A DNA stretch of 64,000 nucleotides from Eucommia ulmoides (lineage: Eukaryota > Streptophyta > Magnoliopsida > Garryales > Eucommiaceae). Positions within the stretch are counted from its first letter, which is position 1. Each line of letters opens with the position of its first letter. The translations under genes were made by a program, and so were the position numbers. Of this stretch, positions 48,135-57,773 are shown piece by piece. Location of the stretch: NCBI GenBank assembly GCA_016647705.1, contig CM028328.1, positions 43,841,429 to 43,905,428 on the forward strand, given 5' to 3'. The notes beneath the pieces are model-generated. The model was not told where the DNA came from, did not search any database, and saw nothing but the letters and a program-made list of their open reading frames with translations.

Positions 48135-48741
48135 GCATGTTAATCAAAGACATTTCAAAAACAGAAGTATATTTTAGTGAGAGAGAGAGTGACTGGGGAA
48201 ATGTGCCTGGGCAATTTCAAAATCGTCTAGCCGTTGCAAAACACGGCCGGCGAACTTCTGGTGAATTATTTCGATCTCAGTCAAGCAATCGGAAGAGGGT
48301 GAATGATCGACTGCTATTGTAGATAGAGAGAGAGGTTCAAAGATCTACGGAAGTATAGCATCGTGGAGGAAGATCAGTAAGAAACGCAGCATCAGAAGAT
48401 TTTAGATTTATGGGTGGTTGTTGAAATCGAATGGTAGCGGTTTGCATGTACCAAATCCAACATTTTTAGGCTGTTAGATAATACAGAGCAGGTCAAGGGA
48501 GCTACAAACCAGACGACACCTCTTCAGGGCTGAATCGGATCTTATGGGTTTCGGCGGCAGATGAGTTGCGTCGAGAGCAATTGGGTAAGGTATGGAATTG
48601 GTTGGTGTTTTCAACTTTTAAGACTAGTCCCTGTAATAACTACTTGCTGAACTAAGAGGAGGAGATTTTGTGTCCTCCTCGGTTGATACCCACTAAAACA
48701 GAGGGTTTGAATCTAATAGAGAGATAGTCTATTTGTGGGCA
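48135..48741 (+). other. LINE 5' leader
   Basis: This runs from the target-site duplication to the first Met of ORF1. It is less AT-rich than its surroundings and includes AGAGAGAG tracts near 48179 and 48325. Plant L1 leaders carry an internal promoter, but no specific element can be pointed to. Confidence 0.55.
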
Positions 48742-48792
48742 ATGGATTATAGTAGAGGTAATTTGCAACAAGGCAAGGAGAAGGTTGTACTG

Positions 48793-49611
48793 TGTGGCTA
48801 ATGTAGTAGAAGATTCAGCCAAAAATGGGCTCCATTCCTGGCACTGGTTCATGTGGGATATAATATGGAAGAAGCTCTAGCCTCGTTGGGTGTGTATGAG
48901 GATTGTTGCAGTAAGACCTTTCAAAGGCAATATAAATTTTGGAATAGTAATGGGGGCATGAATCCAGTAGTGATAGGGGTAGAAAAGAAGAAAGAGTCAA
49001 ACGAAAGGGTGTTGGCTTCACTGTGCCCAAAGTGTAGAAGTTTCAAGAGGATAAATGTCAAGGGTATGCTCAGACTAATCAGAGACGGCTATGAGGATGA
49101 TGAAGAAATGGACATATTGGGATTGGACAATTCGTGCTGCAGGGACCATATAAGGGCAGCCTTGAGGAGAGAAAGTAGGAAAGAAAATGGGGGAGTGAGT
49201 TCCGACTTGGTTAGAGAATGAGGGAATGAGGAATGGTTAGCTTGGAAAGAAGTTATGAAAACAGAGGAAGGTTTTCTAAAAATGATATGTGATCAGTGCA
49301 AAGGCTTTTCTAGATTCAAACCAAAATGTTGGATTAAATTGGTGGAAGACGGATGGAACGAGAATGATGCCCTTGATTCATTGGGTGTTGTCATGAATTG
49401 TTGCAAGACGCAAGTGAGATATGGTCTAAGATCGAGGGAGTGGGTAGAGAGAAGCGCGAACACAGTGATTCCTAATGGTTTGTTCTTCTCATGCTGCAAA
49501 GGCTGCAAAAAGTATATGGAAGTCAACTGCTTGGTTCTAAAAACCCAAATAAAGTTTGCCAATAGTGTGTGGAATGCTCTGCACTAAGTGGGGGTCAAAA
49601 AATGGTGTTGC
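48793..49611 (+). other. Four tandem RPB10-like C-x2-C-x33-CC repeats
   Basis: First-cysteine and double-cysteine codons are at 48793/48904, 49024/49135, 49288/49399 and 49495/49606. Each unit is C-x2-C, exactly 33 residues, then CC. Key segments before CC: MEEALASLGVYED, DEEMDILGLDNS, ENDALDSLGVVMN, and NALH-stop-VGVKKW. RPB10, the zinc subunit N of RNA polymerases I-III, has CxTC-x33-CC with DALDALGLxRY before CC, so spacing and consensus agree. Repeat 1 has a stop codon between its first two cysteines and repeat 4 has one four codons after its NAL segment; both look like point mutations. The function is unknown. Confidence 0.8.
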
Positions 49612-49755
49612 AAGAATCACTTCGTTAACCAATGCGCAGAGGACAGGGGAGATAACAAATTGGAAGTCCAAAGAATCAGTGAAAATATGGAGAAACAGCA
49701 CAATGCAATAGTGACGGGTGAAGAAATGAGTAGAGCAGAGTTAGGTAGGGACAAC

Positions 49756-49998
49756 ATCACAACTCTGTTCGTGGATAATCTGCCCTTACAAGCATCAAAA
49801 TTCTGGCTGCAATGCTTTTTCGGTAGATGGGAAAATGTGGTGGATTGTTTCGTATCAAGTAAAAAACGGTATGCAAAACCGGTAGCATTTGGATTTGTGA
49901 GGTTTGATTCGAAATTGGAAGCTGAGGAAGTGGCAAGAAAAGAGAAAAATTACACAGTAGGAGGGAAGAGATTATGGGCATCGGTGGCAAAGTATGAC
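49756..49998 (+). other. RRM domain of LINE ORF1
   Basis: RNP2 reads TTLFVDNLP and RNP1 reads AFGFVRFDS, about 35 residues apart, followed by VGGKRLWASVAKYD. It is an RNA-recognition motif, as in several plant L1 ORF1 proteins. No stop lies inside it. Confidence 0.85.
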
Positions 49999-51760
49999 CA
50001 AAGGAGAAACAAAAAGGAGGATAGTCGGAAAGCAGAAGAAGACTCAGAGTAATTACAAGAAGTATTCAGAAGGCAAACAGGTAGGAGCGATCAGGGTTAA
50101 CATAGCGGAGAAGGCGAAAAATGGAAGCAGGAGATCCTGAGTTGATTGGAGAAAAAAGGAGGAAGTTAGAAACAAAAGAAAGTGGTGATCGGAACGAAGT
50201 GTCAGGGTGCAGAAATTGCAACAATCCGGTGTCCTTAAGATTAACTGTTGATATGGAAGGTAGGGAATGGTTGAAAAGGGCAGCAGTGGGAAAACTTCAC
50301 TCTTACATGACGATGGAGCACTTAAACTCAGCCTTTATCCAAGAACAAGTCTTTTCAACGACGGCAAAGTCGTTGGGAGGAAAATCGGTGCTTCTTAACT
50401 TCGACTCAGAGGAAACAAAGGATGTTTTATTGGATTGGAGGAGATGCAGTTGGTTAGAAAACTGGTTTGAATGGGTAAAGGAATGGAAGGAATCTTATGC
50501 TAGCAAGGAGAGGCTCACATGGATTACAATTGTTGGTATCCCAGTACATGCGTGGAAATGGAAAGTATTTAGAAGTATTAGTGAATTGTGGGGAGAGCTA
50601 ATATAGGTGGAAGAGGATACGATGGAAGAAATAGCATACGATAAGGGAAGATGTTTGATTTCAACGGAGTGTAATTTCGGAATAAACTCAGAGATGGATT
50701 TGGTTATCAACGGGTGTAGTTTCAAAATCAAAGTAATGGAAGAGTCTTTTCTAAGCACTTTGAGTAGATCCATTAATGGGATTAAGAGAGGAGTGGCTAG
50801 AAGATCATCGCCGGGGAAAACAACAAGCATTACTAGTGAGAAAGAAGATGGGAAATCGATTAACTCACTGGAGGAAATGGAAGGGGGTGATATCCGCAAT
50901 TTTAGCAAAATTAGAGTGAGGGGCCAAAGTACAAAAACAGTAAGTGTAGGGGCCAGTAGAGATTTTACTAGTGATTACCCTATTCAAGAGGATGGGCACA
51001 GTCAGAAGGGTTATTCTGAACAAAGGGGTTGTGGAAACTTCTCCCTAACGCTTTGAGTGCTGAGAAGGAGAAAGGGGAGGAATGGAAGAAGGATCAAGAT
51101 CGAGCTAAAAAAGAAAACCCTTCCTTCTGAAGACCAATCGGCAACCACGTGAGGAAAGTCCTGTTCCCAGCTTCTGGTGGTAAAGATGCTACATGTGTGT
51201 GCAGTGATTTTGAAGCGGTGGCAGCTGTCTCGTCCGAGGTAAAGGAAAAAGGAGAGACCAAGGTTCAAGCGGAGCCTCCTCTGGTAGAAGAAGGTCAGTC
51301 ATCGGCAGAAAATAAAGGTAACTTATCTAACTTTGAAGATGAACTGTTGGGGATAACATATATTTCAGAGTCCTCTCAAATAGCGGAATCTTTTTTAAAT
51401 AAGAACAAGAGGCAAGAAAGATTGTTGGTTAAAAAAAAAAAGAAACTAAAGCGTTGCTTGAAAGACTTAGCGCCTATTCGGAAACAGAAGTGGTCTAGGA
51501 GGAGGAAAAGAATCACAACTTTTCCTCCGCCTAAGGAGATTACTGACAATTCGGTTTCTGATAGGGGAATTAAAAACTGTAATAAGTTGTTTTTGGAAGA
51601 ATTAGATAGGTTCCTCTGCATAGGGAAGCAAATGGGTTGGACCGTTAGAGATAATGAGTTGGAGATAAAAGAAAAAGTGCTTGAAATGATATCTAAAGAT
51701 TGGAATGCTTTTGAAAAAGAAAGGGTAGATATAGGTCTTAAAAATTTGTAGTGTAGAGTT

Positions 51761-51835
51761 TATAAATAAATAAATCAATAAAAAAAAATTATATATATAT
51801 ATATATATAATATAATATTAATAATACCAATTTGT
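51761..51835. repeat. AT-rich spacer between ORF1 and ORF2
   Basis: AATAAATAAATC, an A run and (TA)n in the short gap between the two reading frames. It contains AATAAA-like strings but is internal to the element. Confidence 0.7.
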
Positions 51836-51879
51836 AGTGTAGGGCTTAGGTAGGAGTCTTTACCTTAGGTAATTTAGGA

Positions 51880-52635
51880 ATGGTGTCTCTTATTAGCTGG
51901 AATATTAGGGGGGCTAATAGTGTGGTGAAACTTAAAGCAATTAGGGAGCTAATTAGAGTTAATAGGGTGGTAGTGTTGTTCTTACAAGAAACTAAGTTGG
52001 AATTGATTTTGGAACCTCTAGTTAGACGGATGTGGAGCAATGATGAAGTAGCGTTTGAGTTTGTCAGTTCTGTAGGGAAATCAGGGGGTATACTTAGGGT
52101 GTGGGATACTAAGACATTTAAATTAGAATCTAAAATGGGTGGGGAAAGATGGTTACTTTTGAGCGGAATTTTGATAGAGAGCAACCTAGCTTGTGTCCTC
52201 TTAAATGTATATGCTCCTAATGGAATCAAAGACAGGGAGACTCTGTGGAGAGAATTGTCCATAATTGAATTGTCCATAATTAAGAAAAATATGGAGTTAC
52301 CGTGGGTTGTAGGTGGAGACTTTAATGTTGTCCTTAAGGTTGAGGAGAGGAACCATTGTTTAGGATTGGATAGAGGAATAACAAATTTTAGGCAATTTGT
52401 GGAAGAATTGGATCTTGTGGATCTTCCAATGCAAAGACGAAGATTTACGTGGTCCAATGCAAAGTCAGCTAGCAGGTTAGATAGATTCCTTTGTTCCCCG
52501 AAATGGTTGACTACGCTTAGGGGTATTGTTCAAGTTGGGCTACCCAAAGAACTCTCTGATCATGCTCCAGTTCTCTTAATGGAATCCTCAACTGATTGGG
52601 GACCTAAACCTTTTAAAACCCTAGATTGTTGGTAA
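51880..52635 (+). other. APE-type endonuclease domain of ORF2
   Basis: Motifs in order: SWNIRGAN near residue 5, LFLQETKLE near 38, LLNVYAPNG near 107, VVGGDFNVV near 143, SRLDRFL near 200 and SDHAPVLL near 225. These include the Asn, Glu, Asp/Asn and Asp-His residues of the AP-endonuclease fold that nicks the target. The TAA at 52633 cuts the domain from RT. Confidence 0.93.
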
Positions 52636-52725
52636 GCCTCCCCTAAATTTTCAGAATTTGTTGCTACTGAATGGGCTGGAATTTCGGGTTCATGCCTAGC
52701 AGGGAAGCTTTCTTTAGGAGATAAG

Positions 52726-54558
52726 TTGAGGAAGCTGAAGTGGAGACTGAAGGAATGGAATAAAAGTCATTTCGGGAATGTGGACTTGAAAGTAGCAAGG
52801 ATTAAGTCTCAACTAGAAGCTTTGGATAGAATTCAGGAGAATAGAGTTTTAGATTCTCCGGAGGTAGAAAGTAGGGTTAAATTAACAGCAGAACTATGGT
52901 CAACTAGTTGGGCTACGGCTAGCCTGTGGAAACAGAAGTCCAGGATTAGGTGGGCTCAGGGGGGTGATAGGAATACGAAGTTTTTTCATGCCACGGTTAA
53001 GATTAGAAGATCCATGAATAATCTGAACACCTTAAAAGTGGGTGGAAATACTTTGTCTACTCCTGGTCTAATCAAATCTGAAGTGTTTAGGTTCTTTAAA
53101 GAACATTTTAGAGGGAACCAATGGGATAGACCAAGATTTGAATCATTAGACTATGCGGTCCTAGAAGAAGATTCTAGGATGGCCATAGAGAAGCCGTTCA
53201 CTTTGGAAGAGGTGGAGGCAGCTTTAGAGTCCTGTGATGGGAACAAATCACCCGGGCCGGACGGGTTCAACATGAATTTTATCAAAAATTCATGGAAGTG
53301 GATAAAGGGGGAGATTATGTCCTTTTTCATGGACTTCTATGATGGAGGATCTCTAAACAAAGGGGTAAATGCAACCTTCATTGCATTAATCCCCAAAGTG
53401 TTGAACCCCATGACTCTAGGTGATTACCGACCAATTAGCATGGTCAATTGCTTATATAAGCTTCTAGCTAAAACTTTAGCTAGAAGACTTGGGGGAGTGT
53501 TGGGGTCGTTGATTGGAGAGTCGCAAAGTGGTTTCCTTAGAGGGAGACAAATCTATGATAGTATCCTAATTGCAAATGAGGTAATAAAGGAGACTAAAAG
53601 AAAGAAAAAGAAAGTCCTAATGTTCAACCTTGACTTTGAAAAAGCATACGATTGTGTAGATTGGGACTTTCTTGACTTTACCTTGTCTAAATTTGGGTTT
53701 GGAGTTAGGTGGAGAAAATGGATTGGTGAGTGCCTTAATTCGCCTTCAGTATCGATGTTGGTCAATGGGTCCCCCACTAAAGAGTTTAGAATGGGTTGTG
53801 GATTGAGACAAGGGGATCCTTTGTCTCCAGGATTATTCTTATTAGCAACCGAAGTTCTAAACTTACTAATCCAAAAGGTGGAAAGGCTAGACTTGATTCA
53901 TGGAGTTGGATTAGGAAGAAATTCACTCTCAATAACTCATTTGCAATTTGCGGATGACACTTTAATCTTTTGTAGGGCGGAGGGTCAAGATGCGGTAAAT
54001 ATCAAAGGTGTTCTTAGGCATTTTGAGACATGTTTGGGTTTAAGGGTAAATTATCATAAGAGTGTCTTAGTGGGAGTTGGGGTAGATGGGTGGAAGTTAT
54101 GTGGGGTCGCTTCCCTCCTAAAATGTAAAGTTGGCTCTCTTCCAATTACCTATTTAGGGATGCCTTTGGGGGCAAACTCTAATAGGATTAGCTCTTGGAA
54201 TCATGTTATTGAAAAACTCCAAGCTAAATTGAGTGGGTGGAAGTCACATTTCCTATCATTGGGGGGAAGAGTGACCCTTATCAAAGCTGTTTTGTCCAGC
54301 CTACCCCTATACCATCTCTCTATGTTTCGAATTCTGGTGGGGGTAGCGAGGCGTCTAGAGAGGATCATGAGGTGCTTCTTATGGAAGTCTTTGGAAAAAC
54401 GAAAGGTTCATTGGGCTTTTTGGGGAAAGGTGACTAGGAGAAAAAAGTGGGGAGGGCTGGGAATTAGTAGAATTATAGAGAGGAATGTGGCCTTATTGAC
54501 CAAGTGGTGGTGGAGATTTGGTATGGAGAAAGAAGCTTTGTGGAGGAAACTAGTATGA
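52726..54558 (+). other. Reverse transcriptase domain of ORF2
   Basis: Motifs: NKSPGPDGFNMNFIK, YRPISMVNCLYKLLAKTLA, FNLDFEKAYDCVDW (motif A Asp), GLRQGDPLSPGLFLLA, LQFADDTLIF (FADD catalytic box), ITYLGMPLG and KLSGWKSHFLSLGGR. All are standard for plant L1 elements. It ends at a TGA after LWRKLV; the frame continues beyond it. Confidence 0.95.
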
Positions 54559-55310
54559 GCTAAATACGACCTAGAAGAAGAGGCTTGGCTCCCCCGAGAG
54601 GGGAAGAGAGGGTCACCCTCTTCTCCTTGGATGATTATCAAGGCTATAGTCTCAAATTCAAGATGGTCTTCAATTTTGCTAGAAAACTTTGGTTTTACAG
54701 TAGGGAATGGGAGATCAATAGTATTTTGGGAAGATAATTGGTCTCACATAGAGAAGTTGAGCTCCCTTTTTCCTAGAATCTATAACCTTGCAATTCTTAA
54801 GAAAACAAAAGTAAGTGAATTGGGTAGTTGGGTGGAAGGGAGCTGGGTATGGTCTATTGCCCTTAGGAGACCGTGTTACGAGTGGGAAAAGGATGAATGG
54901 GTTAATCTCCTTGGTATCCTTAGATCTGTAGTTCTTTGTGAGGATTTGGAGGATACTTTGGTTTGGAGGGACAACCCGAACGGGTTGTTTTCGGTCAAGT
55001 CTTGTTATAATCTTGCCGAAAAACTCGACTTGAGGGTGGAGGCCCCTTCTCCCTTTAAGTGGGCTGGTTGGGCTCCCCCAAAGGTAGAGACTTTTGCTTG
55101 GCTTCTAGTAGCTAACAAAGTTTTAACGAGGGGGGAGCTGGGTAGGAGGAATTTAGTAGATGTGTTAGACTTAGTTTGTCCTATGTGTGAGGACGACATA
55201 GAAGAGAGTGTTTATCTTTTTATTTTTTGCCCTTGGACGTGGTCTATTTGGAACTCTATTCTTGAATGGTGGAGTAAACTTTGTATTCCCCAATTCTTTA
55301 AGTCTTTTGT
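54559..55310 (+). other. ORF2 linker and zf-RVT zinc-binding region
   Basis: It continues in the RT frame. GLFSVKSCYNLAEKL, AGWAPPKVETFAWLLVANKV, and LVCPMCEDDIEESVYLFIFC followed by WTWSIWNSILEWW form the zinc-binding region found between RT and RNase H in plant LINEs. The usual His of CxxC...H...C is Tyr here (ESVYLF), a likely inactivating change. Confidence 0.85.
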
Positions 55311-55559
55311 GGGAACAATGGTTAGGCCAAGAGGGAGTGGGTTTGCATAAGATCATTTGGGAAACATTATTGTTTTCGATGGTTTGGTTAGTGTGGCTTG
55401 CAAGAAATGAGAGGGTTTTTAGAGGCTCCATTTTGGAGCCAAAGGAAGTTGTGTGGTTGATAAAGGTAAGGTTAGCTCTTTGGATCTTAGCTAAGAAGCC
55501 GGACTTAGGCTACTCAGTTAGGGATTTCATGCTAACCATTGGGGGAGTGAGATCCTACA

Positions 55560-56061
55560 AACCTTTAACAAAGGTTAGAGACACTATTTCTTGGGCCCCT
55601 TCTCCGAGGGATTTTCTCAAATTTAATGTGGATGGTTCCTCTTTGGGAAACCGGGTCCAGCAGGAGTAGGGGGTGTTTTGAGGATCGGGAGTGGGAACAT
55701 TTTGTGCCTATTTTCGGAATCAATCGGTGTGGCAGACTCCAATGTAGCAGAACTAAAGGCGATAGCAAAAGCTTTGGAATTGTTTTCTAAATCGTCATTA
55801 AATAGTAGATTTTCCTTGATTATTGAAAGTGATTCTAATAATGCAATTGTGTGGATGCTAAGCCATAATAAAAGGCCATGGAAGCTGAATTTTATTTTTA
55901 ACCATTGCTTTAAGTTGTTGCAAGCTTTGACAGTTGTAAAATTTGTGCACATCCGTAGAGAAGCTAACTCAATTGCAGATAAGTTGGCAAAGGCGGGGGT
56001 CAACAAACTTATCCCTCTTTGCAAGTGGTTGGTGGACCATTCCAGGCCTGAGGAAGTGTAA
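55560..56061 (+). other. RNase H domain of ORF2
   Basis: The first catalytic Asp lies in LKFNVDGSS (in the shifted frame). After the frame returns come GPAGVGGVLR, VAELKAIAKALELF (Glu), IIESDSNNAI (Asp) and REANSIADKLAKAG (Asp). This is the plant L1 RNase H that removes RNA after reverse transcription. The shift near 55650 separates the first Asp from the rest. Confidence 0.9.
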
Positions 56062-57760
56062 CATGGGTTCTCTTGTTTCTAATTTAGTATAGTATTGATA
56101 TTCATACTTTTGTTAACTAATTGGTTTTGATTTTGTGATTGCACAGAGATTGGTGGCGTTGTCTTCCTTGCTTACCTTAATGATTGACACTATTTAGTAA
56201 CAGGTTGAAAAGGTTGTTCAAAGTAAGGCTAAGCTAGTAGAGGTAAGTTCAGGTTGGTGTTCTTTCTTTGGTCATAGGTATCTCTTTGGGGTTCTTTTTG
56301 GGTCTTATTGTGAGTGTTCGGTGGGTTGTTCATTGGGTTGTTGGGTGGGAAGTCCTGCTGGCTCCTTTGGTGAGGGTGGTGATAGATTTTTTGCGTGAGT
56401 ATTTTGGTGTAGTGAGGGACGAATCCAAAGTCGTCTGATCTCCCGCTTCCCCACTGGAAGTTGGCATAGTGAGGCGAGGGCGGCTTAATAGAAGTGAGGT
56501 GGTTTGCTTGTTTAGTAGTTACTGGGTGATTTTTTGAGTTGAAGTTGCCAGCCTGCGAAGTCCGCTGTAAGTATTTCTATTACCTTTCCTCTCGGGGTGC
56601 TAAGGGTGGACCATATTTGTGTGATAGAGAGGTTTAGTGGGAGTAAGTTGAGGGTGAGTATGGTCCCGAGGGTTGTTAGGGGAGTCCACATCCTTCTCCC
56701 CACTGGGAGTCGTAATATTGAGTATTTTTGGCAGTCTTGGGACTCACATGTGTAGAGGAGGTTGATTGGCTCATTGTTACTTTGTATGCGTAGGCCATTG
56801 TACCTATTGTTGTTGGGTTTGCAGGGGATTGTGACAGATATGAGTTGGCTCCAAATTATAAACAGAGGAAGATTTAGGTCTAGCTTCTGCTGCGGATTTT
56901 TAATTCAGATTAGCTGGTTGGAAGTGTATTTTGTTTAAGATTGATGTTGGCAGAGTATGGTTGCGTTGGTGGCGGACCTGCGCGCTTGGCCGACTGCTAC
57001 TGGTTTGGTGGAAATGTTCCAGTTTTCTCTTTATGGCACGTTCAACTGGCTGTCTTCAGGCTATTCGGAGCTGCTGCCGGTACTACATTGCTAAATTGCA
57101 GACTGTTTTGCTGAAACTGCAGCTTGATTTCACGCAAGTTATCCAATTTCTTCAGTTTAGTTCGCTGTAGATTATTTAAGGTTGTTTTTGTGGCGGAACC
57201 TGGGTATTCTTGTAGATTTCCAGTTTGTTACGTGTGTTTTGGAACTCCACTTCGTTGTTCCTTCTGGTTTTTATGTCTTGAACGGTTTGCCTTCCATGTA
57301 GCAGAGATCTCTTAGAATCTCTAAATCTAGGTTCTGTGTGTTTGCCTTGTCGAGATTTTGAGGGGATCTTTGCTAGGTTGGCCTGGATTTTTGGTAAAGT
57401 TGAGTTCGGAATTGAAGCACGTTCTTTGTTCTTCTCCGGTGGAATGTGGCTATTTCAATAGAGGAGCACAGGAGTTGCAGGGTGTATTGCTCGGTAGAGA
57501 AGATGTTGTGTAACTAATGCTAGGAGTGTTGTAAGCGTAATTTAGGGTTGTCTTGAGTGGGTTTGTAATTGAGATCTTTTTGAATCTCTTTTGTAGGCTC
57601 ATAGCTGGCCTTGTGAGATTTAAGGGGATCTTTGGTTGGCTTTAAGGACCAACCTGTTTTGCGTTCGGTCTGGGATTGAAGCAGTCCATTGGAAGCTTCA
57701 TACTCGATCGCATCTCTTTTGCAATATAACATTTTGCCTATAAAAAAAAATTAAAAAAAA
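56062..57760 (+). other. LINE 3' region and A-rich tail
   Basis: About 1.7 kb, G/T-rich on the plus strand, without a recognised gene. It ends in CCTATAAAAAAAAATTAAAA, the tail, directly before the target-site duplication. The words TGAGATCT/TTTGAATCTC and GGCTTTGTGAGATTTA are loosely repeated. Confidence 0.75.
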
Positions 57761-57773
57761 TTCGTAAATGTAA
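57761..57773. repeat. LINE target-site duplication, right
   Basis: TTCGTAAATGTAA, identical to 48122-48134. The unit 1 sequence resumes after it with TATTTCTGGATTGATTAAG, matching unit 2. Confidence 0.93.

Larger units (their letters stand above)
48742..51751 (+). pseudogene. LINE ORF1: RPB10-like zinc repeats, RRM, DUF4283-like, basic tail
   Basis: ORF1 of an L1 binds the element RNA. The likely start MDYSRGNLQQGKEKVVLCG is followed in the same frame by four RPB10-like zinc repeats (48793-49611) and an RRM (49756-49998), with stops at 48799, 49219 and 49585. After a stop at 50050 the frame changes. Residues from 50121 carry a DUF4283-like region: LTWITIVGIPVHAWKWKVF then ISELWGELI, a stop, and MEEIAYDKGRCLIST. 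After another shift, 51149-51751 encodes a Lys/Arg-rich tail (KKKKKLKRCLKDLAPIRKQK, WSRRRKR). RRM plus GIPxHAW is known from plant RRM-type L1 ORF1; the zinc array in front is the unusual part. Confidence 0.85.
51880..56061 (+). pseudogene. LINE ORF2: endonuclease, RT, zf-RVT, RNase H
   Basis: ORF2 carries out target-primed reverse transcription. The main frame runs from MVSLISWNIRG with stops only at 52633 (TAA) and 54556 (TGA). Around 55310 the reading shifts by one base and returns to the original frame around 55650, leaving about 330 bp in the other frame. Domain order is APE endonuclease, reverse transcriptase, zf-RVT and RNase H, about 1,390 codons in all. Catalytic residues are preserved throughout, so only a few mutations separate it from an open frame. 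Confidence 0.93.
48135..57760 (+). mobile_element. L1-type LINE with RNase H domain, about 9.6 kb
   Basis: A non-LTR retrotransposon bounded by a perfect 13-bp target-site duplication and ending in an A-rich tail. Order: leader (48135-48741), ORF1 with zinc repeats, RRM and a DUF4283-like part, ORF2 with endonuclease, reverse transcriptase, zinc-binding zf-RVT region and RNase H, and a 1.7-kb 3' region. It appears full-length, since a leader precedes ORF1. It carries several stops and frameshifts, so it is not autonomous now. The general type matches plant L1 lineages whose ORF1 has an RRM. Confidence 0.93.

Noticed and set aside
49015-49611. Zinc repeats of LINE ORF1 as ordinary CCHC retroviral-type knuckles
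   Set aside because: There is no C-x2-C-x4-H-x4-C spacing. The invariant C-x2-C-x33-CC with ALxxLG before CC fits RPB10, not a knuckle.
51846-52457. 203-codon minus-strand frame over the LINE endonuclease
   Set aside because: The plus strand has all endonuclease motifs in order; the reverse frame has no domain and is a shadow.
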